Assembly (NCBI GenBank): GCA_000711775.1
Contig: ARYC01017416.1
Coordinates: 1-64,000 of the forward strand
Origin: Oxytricha trifallax
Taxonomy: Eukaryota; Ciliophora; Spirotrichea; Sporadotrichida; Oxytrichidae
Direction of reading: 5' to 3'
Length of the DNA: 64,000 nt
The notes under the pieces are model-generated. The model saw only the letters and a list, made by a program, of their open reading frames with translations. It searched no databases and was not told the DNA's origin. A program made the translations under genes and the position numbers. Below are positions 12,511 to 27,925 of this stretch, piece by piece (position 1 is the first letter of the stretch; each line of letters begins with the position of its first letter).

Positions 12511-15386
12511 TAATAGCACTTCTCAATTATTGTTGATTGAAACCTGTCTTCTATTATTTAGTAGCCTAATACTTTGACTTTGATCTTCCTTATCCATTTT
12601 AATTCTAAGAGACATGCAAGATTATCATAATGTTTATAGTCCACTGACTAACGATAGCTCTTTCTGAGAACAGATTAAGCTGAAAAATTATATATTATTT
12701 TGTTATTTATACAAATTCATCTGAAAGAGGGTCTTGTTTAATTGTTAGACTTCCAAACCAGAATTATTAAAGGAAAGCATTTAAAATATTTATATTAAAA
12801 TGTGGCTGAACTTTCACAACAGCTCCACCGAATTGAACGAGCAAGATTTATACCACAACAGTAATTATTATAATCAATTGGAAGTAGAAGTTGAATAATG
12901 AAATACTTATTTTTACATTTAGCTCATCTGGCTGAATTTTCCTGCAATTAATACATTTATTTGTAGTATAAATTGCATCATCACAAAAGCATGGAACAAA
13001 ATAGTAAAACAATTATAATTCTTATGTTTAGTTTGATAGGTAAGTCCAAGAATGGCTTTACCAGCGAATAGTATAATTAGGCAAACCAATAATTAATAGA
13101 CAGATTAGCCAATTATATTTCTCACTAAGGTTATTTAATTTATTTTGCAATGAATAAACTTTCATTTCTTGAGTATGGTTTTTACAAAAGTAATTTGGGA
13201 TTTGGGTCTTCTGTTGCAAGAGCTAAGGCAGCAAATGTATCCATCAATAAGTTAATCCAAAGCATTTACACCGTATTCAAGGGAGGTGAGTGACTGGGTA
13301 GGGCAATTGAACCAATGATCATAATAACTATTGCAACAATGTTTATAACTAGTTGGAACTACAAGAATTTCCTCACATTGCTGAAAATGTTACGACCCCA
13401 TTTCATTAGTAAATTTATTGAAGCAAAGTTATCGTCTAAGAGTATGATATTATATTTAATAGTCAATAATCTCCAGTTACAGCAACCACAGACCCTATAT
13501 CTCTCAAGTCGATTTTTAATACATTAAATTTCTTCTCTGATTAAATCATTTCCAGTATCAATTCTTCTCAAGCCACCGCAAGCTTCTCTGAAAGCTTTGC
13601 CTTCCATACAGGCATATTCCAAATCACTTTCATTAGTCTTCAGTATACCTGCTTCAATTGCTATAGCTTTAGCAGTCTCTAAATTATTTAATAGTTTATT
13701 CTCACGTTTACACTTGCCTAGTGGCAAATTCTAACTAAAAGTGTACTTATGTATGCTTAAAATCAGTTTCCAATGCTTCTCTGTCTTGCTCAGATTAGAA
13801 TCCATTATTGAATAAATATACTTAGTGATATTGTTAAGAGTTCTATAAGCTTTTTTGGCAAATTAAGGATGAATTATTTTTCATAGTTTATTGATTAATC
13901 TCAATAATATCCCCATTTTAATCGAACATCTTTGTCACATATCTAAGTATGAAACTAAATTTAATTCTATAAATTCCTTTGCAGTAAACTCTGACAATGT
14001 TTTGATTATTTGGATGTCTGATATACTTTATTCATATATTATGCCTCTCTTTCTGTTTGAGTTGAATGGGTTTATACAATATATAATAATAGTATAATTA
14101 GTCTTGTGTAAAAGAGCATCATAGCAGGATACTCCTAATTCCATCAAGAACCTTAATAAACCTTGTTCTGTCACATTTCCCAATGCTTCAAGTTCACTAA
14201 TCACATATTTTATAATTAAAATAATTTCTCAATGCGAGCAGAGCAGTTATAAATTACTCCTTCTGATAAGTAATCAGCAGTTTTTAATTATCTGAAATTT
14301 GCAGGTCTTCCCACAAATACTTCTATTTTGAAAATTACACATTTCATATTATATTCTAACAGTCATCTGATTCTTTGTCAATGTACCAGTTTTAAAATTA
14401 CTTGTCAGTTTCAGAAGACTAAAGCTTTCTTACTAAATTATTTTTAAAAAACTTCATAAATATCATGTATTCTGATCTAGAGAGATCATTTCCAAACCAA
14501 CCAATTTAGCAAATTTAACATAAATGTGTAAGCTCCTAATTTTTGTTGTAGGGGTGTCTCATCTTTGATAATAAAATAGATTTAAGTTTTTCCTCGGCCA
14601 TTCCAGATCATGTTCAGAAATCTAGATTAAATAAATATTAATTCTTTCCAAGCAAGAAAGGATCTGGATTAGACAATATTTTTTATAGTTTTGGTTGCTC
14701 CATTTCCACCTCTATAAACAGCAATGAATTATAAGAAGAATGATGTGATTGCGATAACTGCAAAATAAATTGATGCACCGTCTATCAAACTCAAAGTTAA
14801 AATAAAATTACATTTTAAACTACTCTGGTAAAATATTTTCATTAATTTGCTGCAATAAGTAGAATAACGAGAATTTTATCACTGACAGCATCCAGAACAA
14901 TTTCCCATATACTCTTTATCTTAGGTATTCTTTTGATATTCTTGCCAAATTTATTTGAACGAGATTCTATATCGCCGGCTGTCCCTTCGATTCCGTTCTA
15001 AATAATGAAAATTAAACCCCATTTCACACAAATATATTTTATCATTTATACTTACTCTAAGATTAGTGTTAAGGCTTTTTGCAAGCCCTTGAGGTCCTCC
15101 TAGTACCTGCCAATAATGATGGAGACTGATACTCACTGGGGTGCCATCAAGTGTATAGTTTTTTATGTTATCCGGGTGAAACATCAAACTATATCATACG
15201 TTAAGTTATCAATCATCACAATCCTCAGAATATAGATATTTCAATTTAACTTTTTATTGTTTGATAGTATACACCAACTTACCCTAGTTCGTCTATTGTT
15301 GCTGAATAAGTAGAGTCATTGTCCAAAAGGGAATGCTACTAGTCATCCTCATCAATCGTTGAATGTTTGTTACTTTGTTTTTTCAT
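12510..15386 (-). CDS. P-type Ca2+ ATPase (plasma-membrane type), gene A, incomplete
   Basis: Start at the ATG at 15386 (MKKQSNKHSTIDEDD). Blocks then follow in order: N-terminal motif LGGPQGLAKSLNTNLR (15120-15060); TM1 region IWEIVLDAVSDKILVILL; TM2 region DGASIYFAVIAITSFFL; TPLQQKLGAY near 14570; phosphorylation loop KTGTLTKNQM near 14380; P-domain NLETAKAIAIEAGIL (13720-13530) and VVAVTGD near 13460; DDNFASINLLMKWGRN; TM5-6 with MLWINLLMDTFAALALATED (13260-13200); TM8 (FHAFVMMQF); TM9 (ILLVQFGGAVVKVQP); a tail to about 12510. These are hallmark PMCA motifs: a pump expelling Ca2+ from the cytosol. Missing in this locus are the actuator domain, TM4 with PEGLPL, the KGA(S)E nucleotide-binding motif and the GTNDAPALK hinge. 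It is thus either scrambled with blocks elsewhere or decaying. Confidence 0.8.
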
Positions 15387-15589
15387 GTATTATCTTTTAT
15401 TAATACATATAAATAAAATACATAAAGAATTATAATTTATTTATATATCTTTGTAGTTTAATATTATGATGATAACTTTAAGTTTAAAAACAATAATATA
15501 TCCAATTAAAATTTATAGTAATGTTTATTTTATTATAATATCTTTATTAAATATTATAAGCATTTTCCATATGAATCACTTATATTTCT
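15387..15589. other. AT-rich spacer between the two Ca2+ ATPase genes
   Basis: About 200 bp of A/T-rich DNA between the tail of gene B and the start codon of gene A, both on the minus strand. It is the likely 3' region of B and promoter of A. No defined motif. Confidence 0.4.
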
Positions 15590-18130
<2,541 letters not shown>

Positions 18131-18262
18131 TTTTTCAATAAAATTTGAATTTAAGAATAAATGAACTCCAATTTAAATTTCTAGTTTATAAATTATTTCT
18201 TATTAAAAATGAAAAAGTAAAATAAAGAAAAGCTACTTCATAACTTAAAGCCTAAATTTCAT
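18131..18262. promoter_or_regulatory. Short divergent intergenic region
   Basis: About 130 bp of AT-rich DNA lies between the 5'-most block seen of ATPase gene B (minus) and the ATG of the cysteine-rich gene (plus). If gene B really begins here, both promoters share this region. No specific element is recognised, and gene B's N-terminus is missing, so this is tentative. Confidence 0.3.
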
Positions 18263-21200
18263 ATGTACATAAATTCAATTGTGAAGTTAGGATTTCTTAC
18301 AATATTTATTTTGGACTTCATTAATATTGGCTTAGTAAAATGTTAAACTTAAACTTGTGGTAATGGACTGCGAGAAGGCACCGAGGGGTGTGATGATGGA
18401 AATAGACTTAATTATGATGGGTAAGTTATGACATTTATTGTAATTTAACATGCTAGAATGTTAAGAAAAATTAGTATTACAATCTGGACAATATATGATA
18501 ACGCTAAGCTTATTAATTTTTACTCTTTTTATTTCTTAAAATATCTCAGGTCTAAATATTTTATAGATGCTCATCTGCTTGTGTCCTAAACTAAAAATCT
18601 ACTAATAATCTTTTTAATTTTTAATGTCATAATTTAGAATAAATCGGTTTTGATTGTGTTTCTAAAATGAACGAGTTGACTTTGTGCACTGAAAAATGTG
18701 GTGATAGCTTAAATTTCAAAAAACTTTCTGTCGCTAAGCCATGCGACGATGGGAACCAAATATCTGGCGATGGCTGCGATTCTAGTTGTAATTAGGAGGC
18801 TGGGTGGCAGTGCTTTGGAGGCAGCAGAACTAGCAAGGATAGCTGTAGTGAGATATGTGGTGATGGTTATAACCTCATTAATACAGGTTAAACAGTAATA
18901 AAATTTGAAAGTTTAAAATCCAGGATGTCCATGTGACGATGGGAATAGAATCAATAATGATGGGTGCAGTTCAAGTTGTGCTATCGAGTTCGGATGGCAT
19001 TGCTAACTAGGAGGCTGATTATTTCTAAGTGTCTGAAGATATGATGGATGGCTATGACTTCGGTAGTTATGAATGTGATACTAAAGGAAACACTCTAGGA
19101 TGTAAAGATGACTGTAAATTATTGATACAGCTTGATTTACTAATCCTGATACTTGTACTGAAGTTTGGTTCTTAAATAACGTGTATCACTATGACGACAC
19201 AGCACCTAATTGTGATGATGGAAACAACTCTTTAAATTCCTTTATAACTTAATTCTATGACTTTGATTAGCCTTAGATCTTTTTCGAAATGTGCGATGGA
19301 ATCGATTTGGGTTATTTACCATGTGACTGTGGTAATCAAGCTGAACATTCTACATGTCCTGGTTGCAACTTTTGTAATATAGCTCCAGGTTATAAATGCC
19401 AATCAGCCCCAGAAAACAATCCTCAATTAGGTTCAACTTGCACTGAAATCTGTGGAGACGGGTACAATTACGCAAAGGGAAACTCTTGTGATGATGGCAA
19501 TACCAGAAGCAGAGATGGCTGCTCGAATACCTGTTAGATTGAATTTGGATATACTTGTGATTTTGGATCTGATTTATCACCAGATAATTGCTTTGAGATA
19601 TGTGGAGACGGCATTGACTTGGGCAAGTACGAGTGTGACGATGGTAATTTAATCAATAAATTAGGTCAATAAAATTATCCAATCAAATTTTAAATTAAAA
19701 AAAAATATTATGATTGTGAGTAATATTTTATTTATTGTAAATTATAAAATATTTTTAAATTTGTCTTTTTAAATTTAAGTATTAAATAGAATATCAAAAC
19801 ATTGTGAAAATTCTACCATATATTATCAATAATGATGGATGCTCCAGTCAATGCAAAATCAATATTGGGTGGACATGTTCTGGTGGGTCTTTAACAACCC
19901 CAGATAAATGCATTGAATCATGCGGTGATGGAAGAAATTACAAATCCTTCGGCCCCTTATCATGCGATGATGGAAACCAGAATAACGGTGATGGCTGCAG
20001 CTCGACATGTCAAACTGAATCTGGTTACGAATGCTACGGTGGAGACTATAACTTCGCAGATTATTGTGTCGAGCTTTGCGGTGATGGAAAGAGACTAACG
20101 AGAGAGTTAGAATGCGACGATGGAAATATCCTCGATAATGATGGATGCGATTCGGATTGTTTCATTGAATAAGGATTTACATGCAGTGGGGGCAGTAGCA
20201 CAAGCCCTGATTAATGCTCTGAGGAATGCGGAGACGGTCAGAGATTAACTGACAAAAGCCACACTTCATTCTGTGATGATGGTAATAACGAAAATAATGA
20301 TGGCTGCGATTTGACGTGTTCAGTGGAAGAAGGTTACTACTGCACTGGAGGATCAGCTTTATAACCAGATAATTGTTATGAAATATGTGGTGACTCGATA
20401 GATTTAGGTTTGAACGATTGTGAAGACGGAAATACAAATAATAATGATGGATGTTCAAGCACTTGCTAAATTGAAGATGGCTACGATTGTTTAGGTGGAG
20501 ATTATGACACTATAGATACTTGTATTGTAAATTTTTAGAAATAAATCAAACACTAAATTATTATATCGAACTATGTGGGGATGGAAAGAACATGGGACTT
20601 AACGAATGTGATGATGGAGTAAACGGAGTATTTGATGGATGCACCGATAGCTGCACTATAAGAGAAGGATTTGTTTGCATTGGTGGTTCCAGAACAAGCC
20701 CTGATATTTGCAAAGAAAAATGCGGAGACTCCGTACATCTCAAATTTATTCAAGGCATTAATGAGTGTGAGGATGGTAACACAAATACTGGAGATGGTTG
20801 CTCAGACTAATGCTTAATTGAAGAAGGATGGACTTGCTCTACAGATTGGAATAATAATACATCTTTGACAATTTGCAATGAAATCTGTCATGATGGAAAG
20901 AGATTCAACAGCCTTAGTAAACTTTAAAAGTTCTTAGTTTTCTTATTATTGGTGTCATTAACTTTTACTTACTGCGATACTAACGGTCCTACAGAAGGGT
21001 GTGATGCTTAATGTAGAGTTAAATCTGGCTACTACTGCACAGGTGGAACAACTTCACAACCAGACACTTGCTACGAAATTTGTGGTGATGGGTTTGACTA
21101 TGAACAATACTTGTGTGATGATGGAAATAATTTGGACGGTGACGGTTGTAGTAAGACCTGCACACTTGAGACAGGTTGGGATTGTTAGAAACCAAGTGGA

Positions 21201-24200
21201 AATACTTTACCTAAAGGTAAAACAATATGTTAAGAGCATTGTGGTGATGGGAAAAACTATGGAGGCAACTAATGTGATGATGGAAACTTTAATCTCAATG
21301 ATGGTTGTGATGATTAATGCCATTTTGAACCAGGATTCACATGCAGTGGTGGTAATTCCACATCACCTGATACTTGCACTGAAATATGTGGAGATTCCTA
21401 TGATTTGAGATTTTACGATTGTGAAGATGGCAACACAGATCAATACGATGGATGTTTCAATTGCAAAATAGAGCATGGCTGGAATTGTGTATAGTCAACT
21501 TTAGTAAATACAGCTTTTCCTGGTATATATCCCATTCATTATGAAATAACAAAATGCCACGACATTTGTGGAGATGGAATCCTTGTTGAACAGAAGACTT
21601 CTCAATGCGATGATAGCAACTTCATAAATGGAGATGGATGTAAATAGGTTATAAATATTAATAGAGAGAGGTTATTACTGTGAAGGAGGAAGCATCAATA
21701 GTAAGGATACTTGCTTTGAAGTGTGTGGTGATGGCTTCAACATGCCTATGGTTTCAGGGGATTGCGATGATTACAACTTTGTTAATGGTGATGGATGCAA
21801 CAGTAGATGTGAAGTAGAGACTGGCTGGTATTATACTAGATTTTAATTTCTGAACTTATTAATTTATTATAATGCACAGGAGGTAGTCCAACACAGAAAG
21901 ATACATGCAACGAAATTTGTGGAGATGGAATTGATTTAGGATTCTTACCTTGTGAGGATGGTAATAAAAACACTGGAGATGGATGTGATTCAACTTGCTA
22001 AGTAGAAGAAGGCTGGAAATGCTCAGGAGGATCAGGACCTATTGTAGATAAATGCACTGATAAATGTGGAGATGGAAAACTGATGAACGATGGAGTTACT
22101 TAATTACAATTAATCTTTAATTGAACCTTTTATTATTCACTTAAATATTTTATTGAATGCGATGACAGTAATGATTCTAACCCACTTGATGGTTGTCACT
22201 AGTGCTAAATACTAGATGGGTGGACATGTACTGGAGGATCTCCTAGTTCACCTTCCACTTGCAGTGAGATTTGTGGTGATGGCCTTTACTATGGACACTT
22301 CTAATGTGATGATGGGAATAAAGACGATAATGATGGTTGCAGTGCTGATTATAATTTTCAACAAACTGGTTATGGCTGTAATGGAGGAAAACCAGATGGC
22401 CCAGACATATGCTATGAAATCTGCGGAGATGGCTTTGATTTAGGATTATTAGAATGTGAAGATGGAAACAAAAGAAACGGAGACGGCTGTAGCTCTGATT
22501 GCTTCTTTGAAGACGGTTATGAATGCAGTCAGAAAATTGAAAAATTATATAGGCAATATTATAGGTATACTATTATTTAAGTGGTGGCGATACTGACACT
22601 CCAGACACATGCTATTCAGTTTGCGGAGATGGATATATTAGACAACTTGAAAATTGTGACGATGGAAACTCAAACAATCATGATGGGTAAGTTCCTTCAT
22701 AATCGTTATAATAATTGATTAGTTGTTCATCAGACTGCTTGGAAGAAGTAGGTTTCGTTTGTGATGGTAGATAGCCAACAACATGCACTGAAGTATGTGG
22801 TGATGGCAAAAATTATGGCAAAAGTGAGTGTGATGATGGAAACACTAAAAATGGAGATGGGTAATTATATCTTTAATCTTTATCTTTTTAAAAGGTGTTC
22901 ATCTACATGTGAAATTGAAGAGGGATGGAAATTTATTATGTATATAAATTATATTTAAAATGCACTGGAGGTACCATTAAATCAAAAGACACATGTTCTA
23001 AAACACCTTATGTAACACAGTCTCTAGATTAATGCCAATTATTTGCAAGCTAATTCTTTGGAACATGTATTGAAAATGCAAAAGAAATTTCTGAAGCACC
23101 CACCTTCCAAAATATGTTGTCGATGACTTCATCATGCTCCAATAATTATGGTGGTAAATGCATTGGCACCAAGAATTTAATGGTATTGTTTTAATACTAT
23201 TTACATATGATGAGTGCAGCTGGGAAAGAAAATTATGTGTGACTTGCTTCAAAGATAATGAGACTGGCTACACAAAGATAAGAGTCCAAACTAATTCCTT
23301 ACCAGACCACTGCTATTTTGCTTCCAAATACACACCAATCACTAACTTAATCGATTTCGAAGTCGCATTTTCTGCCCAATCTAATCAAGAGAAATTAGCC
23401 ACTGTTTAGACAAGCACTTAATACGAACTTGATGACTCTTTAATAATTATATTTTAAATTATAAGGATCTTCTAAGCAAGTATCCATTCTCAGTAAATAC
23501 ATGTATTTAACTCAGAAATATTATAAACTTGATTAAGTTGTGGGAATAGCTTTAAATGGTGTCCCAATCTTTGCTTTATCGTTTTGTAAGTTTATAAATA
23601 TAAATGCTCCAAAATCTTACAAAGGAAACTCAATTAAGTCTGTTCCTGTAGATCTATGTTTAGGAAACAATCAAATTAATCTTATTTATGTTAATAGATC
23701 AATTTATGTATTATTTTATGAATGATTACACAACATTCTATCATTACTATTCCAATTCCCCTTGCATATTGTCAAGTTCTTATAAATCCAGCATCTCAAG
23801 TGGACTCTGTTCAGCAGATTAAACATGCTCAAGCACCATTAAGAGTTATATAGTTGGAGCTAAATCAACTGCCTTAAAGACATTACAAGTGGTAGGTATT
23901 ACTAGATCAGGCCACAAAATTTATGATATGCTTTATCGCATTATATTAAATTAATGCAAATGGGTAACTGTGGTAACCTTGCGATGTTGACATTTGTAAT
24001 GGCATAATCTTAACCCCAAAACCCCTTCTATGGTTAGATTATATAAATATTATTTAATATTTAGTTTTAGAAATTTTGATCACGAATCTAGAAGCTGAAT
24101 GGGAGAATATTTAAAAATAAAATTCTTTTGTCATTTACCTTAAATATTTTACCTTAAATATTAAAAATAAAATCCTAATATAGTATTTTTCAATCGTTAA

Positions 24201-24500
24201 CTTAAAACTAATAAAAGTATTGAAAGAGATATGGGTTTATATAATGATAAATAATGAGTATGCTTTTGTAATGACTTAATTTCATCCTTATGTACCTGCT
24301 TGTTTTATGACAGGTACTAAACCACTTTTGACTTAAAGTTGTTCTGCAATTATACTTTTATTTATGAAATTATATTTGGAGCAGCTTAAAGTTAGGGATA
24401 TCTACAATTATCTTTTTTTCATTTTATTTTCTTTTATGTTAATTTCTAAATTTAAAAATACATAATTTGCAGTGCTGATTGTATGATTGAAACTGGTTAT
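18263..24500 (+). CDS. Secreted or surface cysteine-rich repeat protein with C-terminal YHYH-type domain
   Basis: ATG at 18263 (MYINSIVKLGFLTIFIL, a likely signal peptide) is followed by more than 20 units of the pattern CGDG...CDDGN...DGCSS.C..E.G..C.GG (the Myxococcus-type Cys-rich/DUF4215 repeat), clear from 18350 to 22990. Each unit has six or more cysteines, presumably disulphide-bonded. From about 23000 the protein changes to a non-repeat region (CVTCFKDNETGYTKIRVQTN). It ends in a YHYH-like domain: VVGIALNGVPIFALSF (23540), FYHYYSNSPC (23738), PCDVDICNGI (23980) and AFVMTQFHPYVPAC (24255). The gene contains short GT-AG introns and IESs listed separately. At 19000-19140 the frame breaks twice, which may reflect missed tiny IESs or damage. 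Function unknown; probably extracellular. Confidence 0.8.
18421..18566 (+). other. GT-AG intron (146 nt)
   Basis: GTAAGTTATG at the 5' edge and TTTTATAG at the 3' edge. Removing it restores GAT GGA TGC TCA TCT, the conserved DGCSS of the repeat. Confidence 0.75.
18887..18923 (+). other. GT-AG intron (37 nt)
   Basis: Starts GTTAAACAG and ends AAATCCAG. Splicing gives INTG followed by CPCDDGN in frame, matching neighbouring repeat units. Confidence 0.7.
19652..19832. other. IES with 8-bp pointer ATCAATAA
   Basis: ATCAATAA is present at 19652-19659 and 19825-19832. Excision of one copy plus the AT-rich interior gives CDDGNLINNDGCSSQC without frame change. Confidence 0.9.
22527..22582. other. 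IES with pointer AGT
   Basis: AGT at 22527-22529 and 22580-22582. Removal joins YEC-S to GGDTDTPDTC, the expected C.GG of the repeat. The pointer is short, so the border is supported by the frame and the family pattern rather than by the repeat alone. Confidence 0.65.
22687..22722 (+). other. GT-AG intron (36 nt)
   Basis: Starts GTAAGTTCC and ends GATTAG. Splicing yields NHDGCSSDC, exactly the repeat consensus. It lies at the same codon phase as the introns at 18421 and 22861. Confidence 0.85.
22861..22894 (+). other. GT-AG intron (34 nt)
   Basis: Starts GTAATTATAT and ends TTTAAAAG. Splicing yields NGDGCSSTC. It interrupts the Gly codon of DGC, as do the introns at 18421 and 22687. Confidence 0.85.
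22929..22961. other. 29-bp IES with pointer AAAT
   Basis: AAAT at 22929-22932 and 22958-22961. Removal gives EEGWKCTGGT in frame, as in sister repeats. Confidence 0.75.
24004..24250. other. IES with pointer ATAA carrying an internal CCCCAAAACCCC
   Basis: ATAA at 24004-24007 and 24247-24250. Excision joins the YHYH-type DICNGI to NNEYAFVMTQFHPYVPAC in frame. CCCCAAAACCCC lies at 24013-24024, only a few bases inside the left border. That resembles a TBE end, but no matching inverted copy is found at the right border. Confidence 0.65.
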
Positions 24501-25429
24501 AATTTTAGTCGATAACTTTATTATCTTCATGATTATGTTACACCAAGAATGCAAATGATGAGTGCAGTATGATTTTAATGTTCTGCAAATCCAAGAATAT
24601 GTACTGGAGCAGCTTAAAATAATATAAGTTATTAACTGAAAATTATCTCTTAACTATTTCTTGTTTATCGCTATTGTAATAAATTACCTGATTAACTGAT
24701 ATAAAAAAGCTTTAAGTAGCTATAAAATTTAGATTGTAATTAACTGAGCAATTATTTAATTTGATTTAAATCAAATTTGGTTTATATTTATATTCATAGA
24801 AAATTATATTAATGTTCAAATAAAATTGATTGTAGATAGTTAAAGAAATAAATTAAAAATATATCGATTTTGTTAAGGAAGTTAATGCTAAACAGATCAA
24901 ATGATATAAATTATGGGTAATAGATTACTTCTATAGATAAGAGGGTGTCATTTATAATACTTATAAGTTTAATTAAAATTCTCAATACTATATTTAAATT
25001 TAATTTTAAAATACTCAATTAAAGTTTATCTTATTCATTCCTACGGTTGTATAAATTATACATACATTAATAAATTCAATTACTCTATTTATTTCTTGTA
25101 AATGATACTTAGAAGACATATATTGGCAATTATTTTCTGCAACTTATTTTTTATTTTATTATAAGAGATTATTTTCTCAAAGATTAGTTGTGATTAAACA
25201 ATAATTAAAACTAACTTGATGACTTATTGTGCACAAACACTTGGCCAGGATATTCTTTATAATATAATTATTTAGCTCACTCTGGTAATAAACTTGATTG
25301 AAAAGATTTAATAATATATATATTTTCTTTGCTGGAACATCTGAACTCGGACTTGATGCTTTTGCTCCTAAATTATTTAAAAATATTCAGTAGGTTTTAA
25401 ATTATAAATTACAAAATTTATGGACCTTA
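24501..25429. other. AT-rich stretch with a decayed copy of the gene's 3' end
   Basis: Around 24560-24620 the sequence (GATGAGTGCAGTATG, then GGAGCAGCTTAAAAT) echoes 24250-24400 of the preceding gene (AATGAGTATGC, then GGAGCAGCTTAAAG), suggesting a partial tandem duplication that has decayed. The plus-strand motif CSADCMIETGYN at about 24477 is also a repeat-unit remnant. The remainder is AT-rich without coding signal. Confidence 0.4.
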
Positions 25430-25930
25430 TGATGCAAATGGTAATTTATTATGTTAGGTGTTATCAAACCTCTCTCTATTTGACATTTGTCACTACATCC
25501 ATCTGAAATTTACTTATAAAAGGTTTCAAATAGAAAAAAAATTACATATTTTTTAATTAAGTTATTTAAATAAATGTCAATAATTTATTTATATAAGTCA
25601 TAGGCCTATGTCAAGTAAAAACCTGCTTCTTATTTACAGTCAAAACTACAGCCATCCCCATCGATAGTGTTTCCATTTTACTTTATATGTATCTCTATTA
25701 TAGTGATAACCATCTCCACAAACTTCAGTTTTAGCTATAAATTCTATATTTTGTTAGTAAATCCACCACCAGAACACTGCCATCCTGGCACTACGATTCC
25801 ATCTTTACACAATGTATGAATAAATTTAATTATATCTTCAGTACAAATTGATCCTACAGATGTATCCCCAGAGCCTCCAATAAATAATTAGGACCTCCTG
25901 GATTGCCTGTTTAACCTGTTTTTTTATTAA
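25430..25930 (-). pseudogene. Minus-strand fragments of a second cysteine-rich repeat gene
   Basis: On the minus strand, 25925-25640 reads GGSGDTSVGSICTED, then PGWQCSGG, then EVCGDGYHYNRDTYK and, in another frame, NGNTIDGDGCSFD. At 25515-25450 it reads SDGCSDKCQIERG. These are units of the same repeat family as 18263-24500 but on the opposite strand and with frame breaks. They may be inverted MDSs of a scrambled paralogue or a decaying copy. Nothing shows a start or stop. Confidence 0.55.
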
Positions 25931-27359
25931 TTTATTTGCTATTGAAAATGTAAAATTATCAGAGATATTATTAAGACACATTCAATATTAAAAATAAACA
26001 TTATGGTATAAATAGTTTTTTTTATCAGAATATAGAATTTCAAACATCTTAATTAATAAATTTATTTGCATTTAAGAATAAGATCCATCTATTCAAACCC
26101 CAAAACCCCATAACTTATTAATCAGAGTTAGTTTTGATAAAATTTATTATGTTCATTAATTTATCAAATATCGAAATAATTTTCTATTCCTTGAAAAATT
26201 TTAAATGATAACTACATTTTTGTATTTATAAATACATATAAAAAATAAAACTTCATTAGCAATCAACAAAATACTATGATATTTTAATTAATGAATAAAT
26301 GTTAATAAATCATGACCCCGAAATTTTTGCAGAATTAGTAAATAGAAACAATATGAAAAAAGACTGGATATTCGAAAAATCTAGGATAATTAAATTAAAG
26401 TATATAACAAAGTTATTATATTTATCTTTTTCACTTATATTTTATTTATGAAATATTTATAGAACTGACTATGAAAATTGGTCATATCATATTTTATTTA
26501 AAAAAAAACTTAAATAAATACTCATTCTATATTCAATTAAAATAATTCTTTAATATATTTATCATGTTTAAATAAATTTATTAGAAACTGGTATTAATAA
26601 AATACATTTAAAAAAGATAACTTTAAGCTATTGCTATATAAAAGAAGCTAATATTTTTAATTGATTGTACATCTTTTTAAAAAGTTGAATAATTTATAAA
26701 TATTAAAAAATTAAACAATTCCATTTATATAAAGTTTAAGTAAAATATTATAATTGTTTTTACATAATAGGGATTTTGTGTTTAAATTTAACATTCAATA
26801 AGATTAGTATATTTTATTTAATTTAATTTACCTATATATATATATATATATGGAAAGAACTTCGAAAAACCTTTAAGAGAAAAGTAAAATTCTTCCTCAT
26901 ATAATTTTATGCAAAATCTTAATTTTTATTTTAATAAATATTGAGCTGAAGCTACCAACACGAAAAGATAATAGTAGTAGTGCGAATATAGGCATTTTTG
27001 AAAATTTCTCCTATTTTCCTATTAATTATACAAATCTCAGCTTAATTTGTTAGCACATCCTAATTAAATATACAACTATGAGCTCTGCATAACATCTTGG
27101 TTTATAATGAGCGAAAAGAAATATTTCTTGAGTTTTATTAATAATGACTACGAATCATGGATTGCAATGCGAATAATTTTTATACATCATTACTTAAATA
27201 TTCCTGATTAGTTTAATTTAATGTTTTAATAACGATTTGTTTAAGATTAATTGAGAATACTCATTAACTACTAATATTTAAATAAACATTTATCATAGAG
27301 ACTTAATAATTAAATTAAAAAAACATGGTAATTGTACAGTTTACATCTATACTAAGGCC
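25931..27359. other. AT-rich spacer with an isolated telomere-like tract and a TA repeat
   Basis: No coding block is seen. CCCCAAAACCCC lies at 26098-26109 and a TA tract at about 26833-26851. The C4A4 tract has the same orientation as that at 24013, so the two cannot be the two inverted ends of one element. Confidence 0.5.
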
Positions 27360-27700
27360 TTGTAATGATTGATGAGAGGGGAAGGGGTTGTTTATGTTAT
27401 CCTAAAAATGGCAAATCAAATGACTCAATTTGTTAACTAGCTCTACCTGATAACTACAACACACTTCAAGCAGGGTGATAAATTTGGAAGAATTTTTTTT
27501 TCCTGAATAAATAATTTTCCTTGCATAGATTTATTTTCCTAGGTAAATATGGAGCAGCAGTATGAATTTTATGCTCAACATTCAAAAATAGAATCACAGT
27601 TGATAAAGTGAGAATATTTGCTAACAAATCAGTTAGCAAAGCGAATGATATATGCTGAATTCTCCGCATTGATGAGATTTTATAAGAATTATCATTTTTC
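27360..27700. other. Island of higher GC, possibly an MDS
   Basis: The stretch stands out from its AT-rich surroundings. On the minus strand a 67-codon open frame (27669-27466) begins MRRIQHISFALLTDLLANI. On the plus strand a frame reads MEQQYEFYAQHSKIESQL before a TGA. Neither resembles a known family and the two overlap, so at most one is real. No pointer was found. Confidence 0.25.
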
Positions 27701-27925
27701 CTCTTGCTTCAAATGAATTTTTGGTTTGATGTATTTATATTAATAAAAATATTGATTTTTTTAATTTTTTTGTCTTCATGACTACTATGTTAACTCTCTA
27801 TGATATGTTTCGATATATTGCTGGTTTAATTTAGCATTAAATTCTGATATATTATAAATAAAATAGACTACCCATTAACTAATATACAATGAGACTCAAC
27901 TTTAAGATAAGCTGGACTTTCAATC

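Noticed and set aside
20177..20458. Minus-strand ORFs within the Cys-rich gene
   Set aside because: His/Tyr/Ser-rich shadows of the GATGATGG-type repeat codons. The plus-strand frame has the conserved cysteines.
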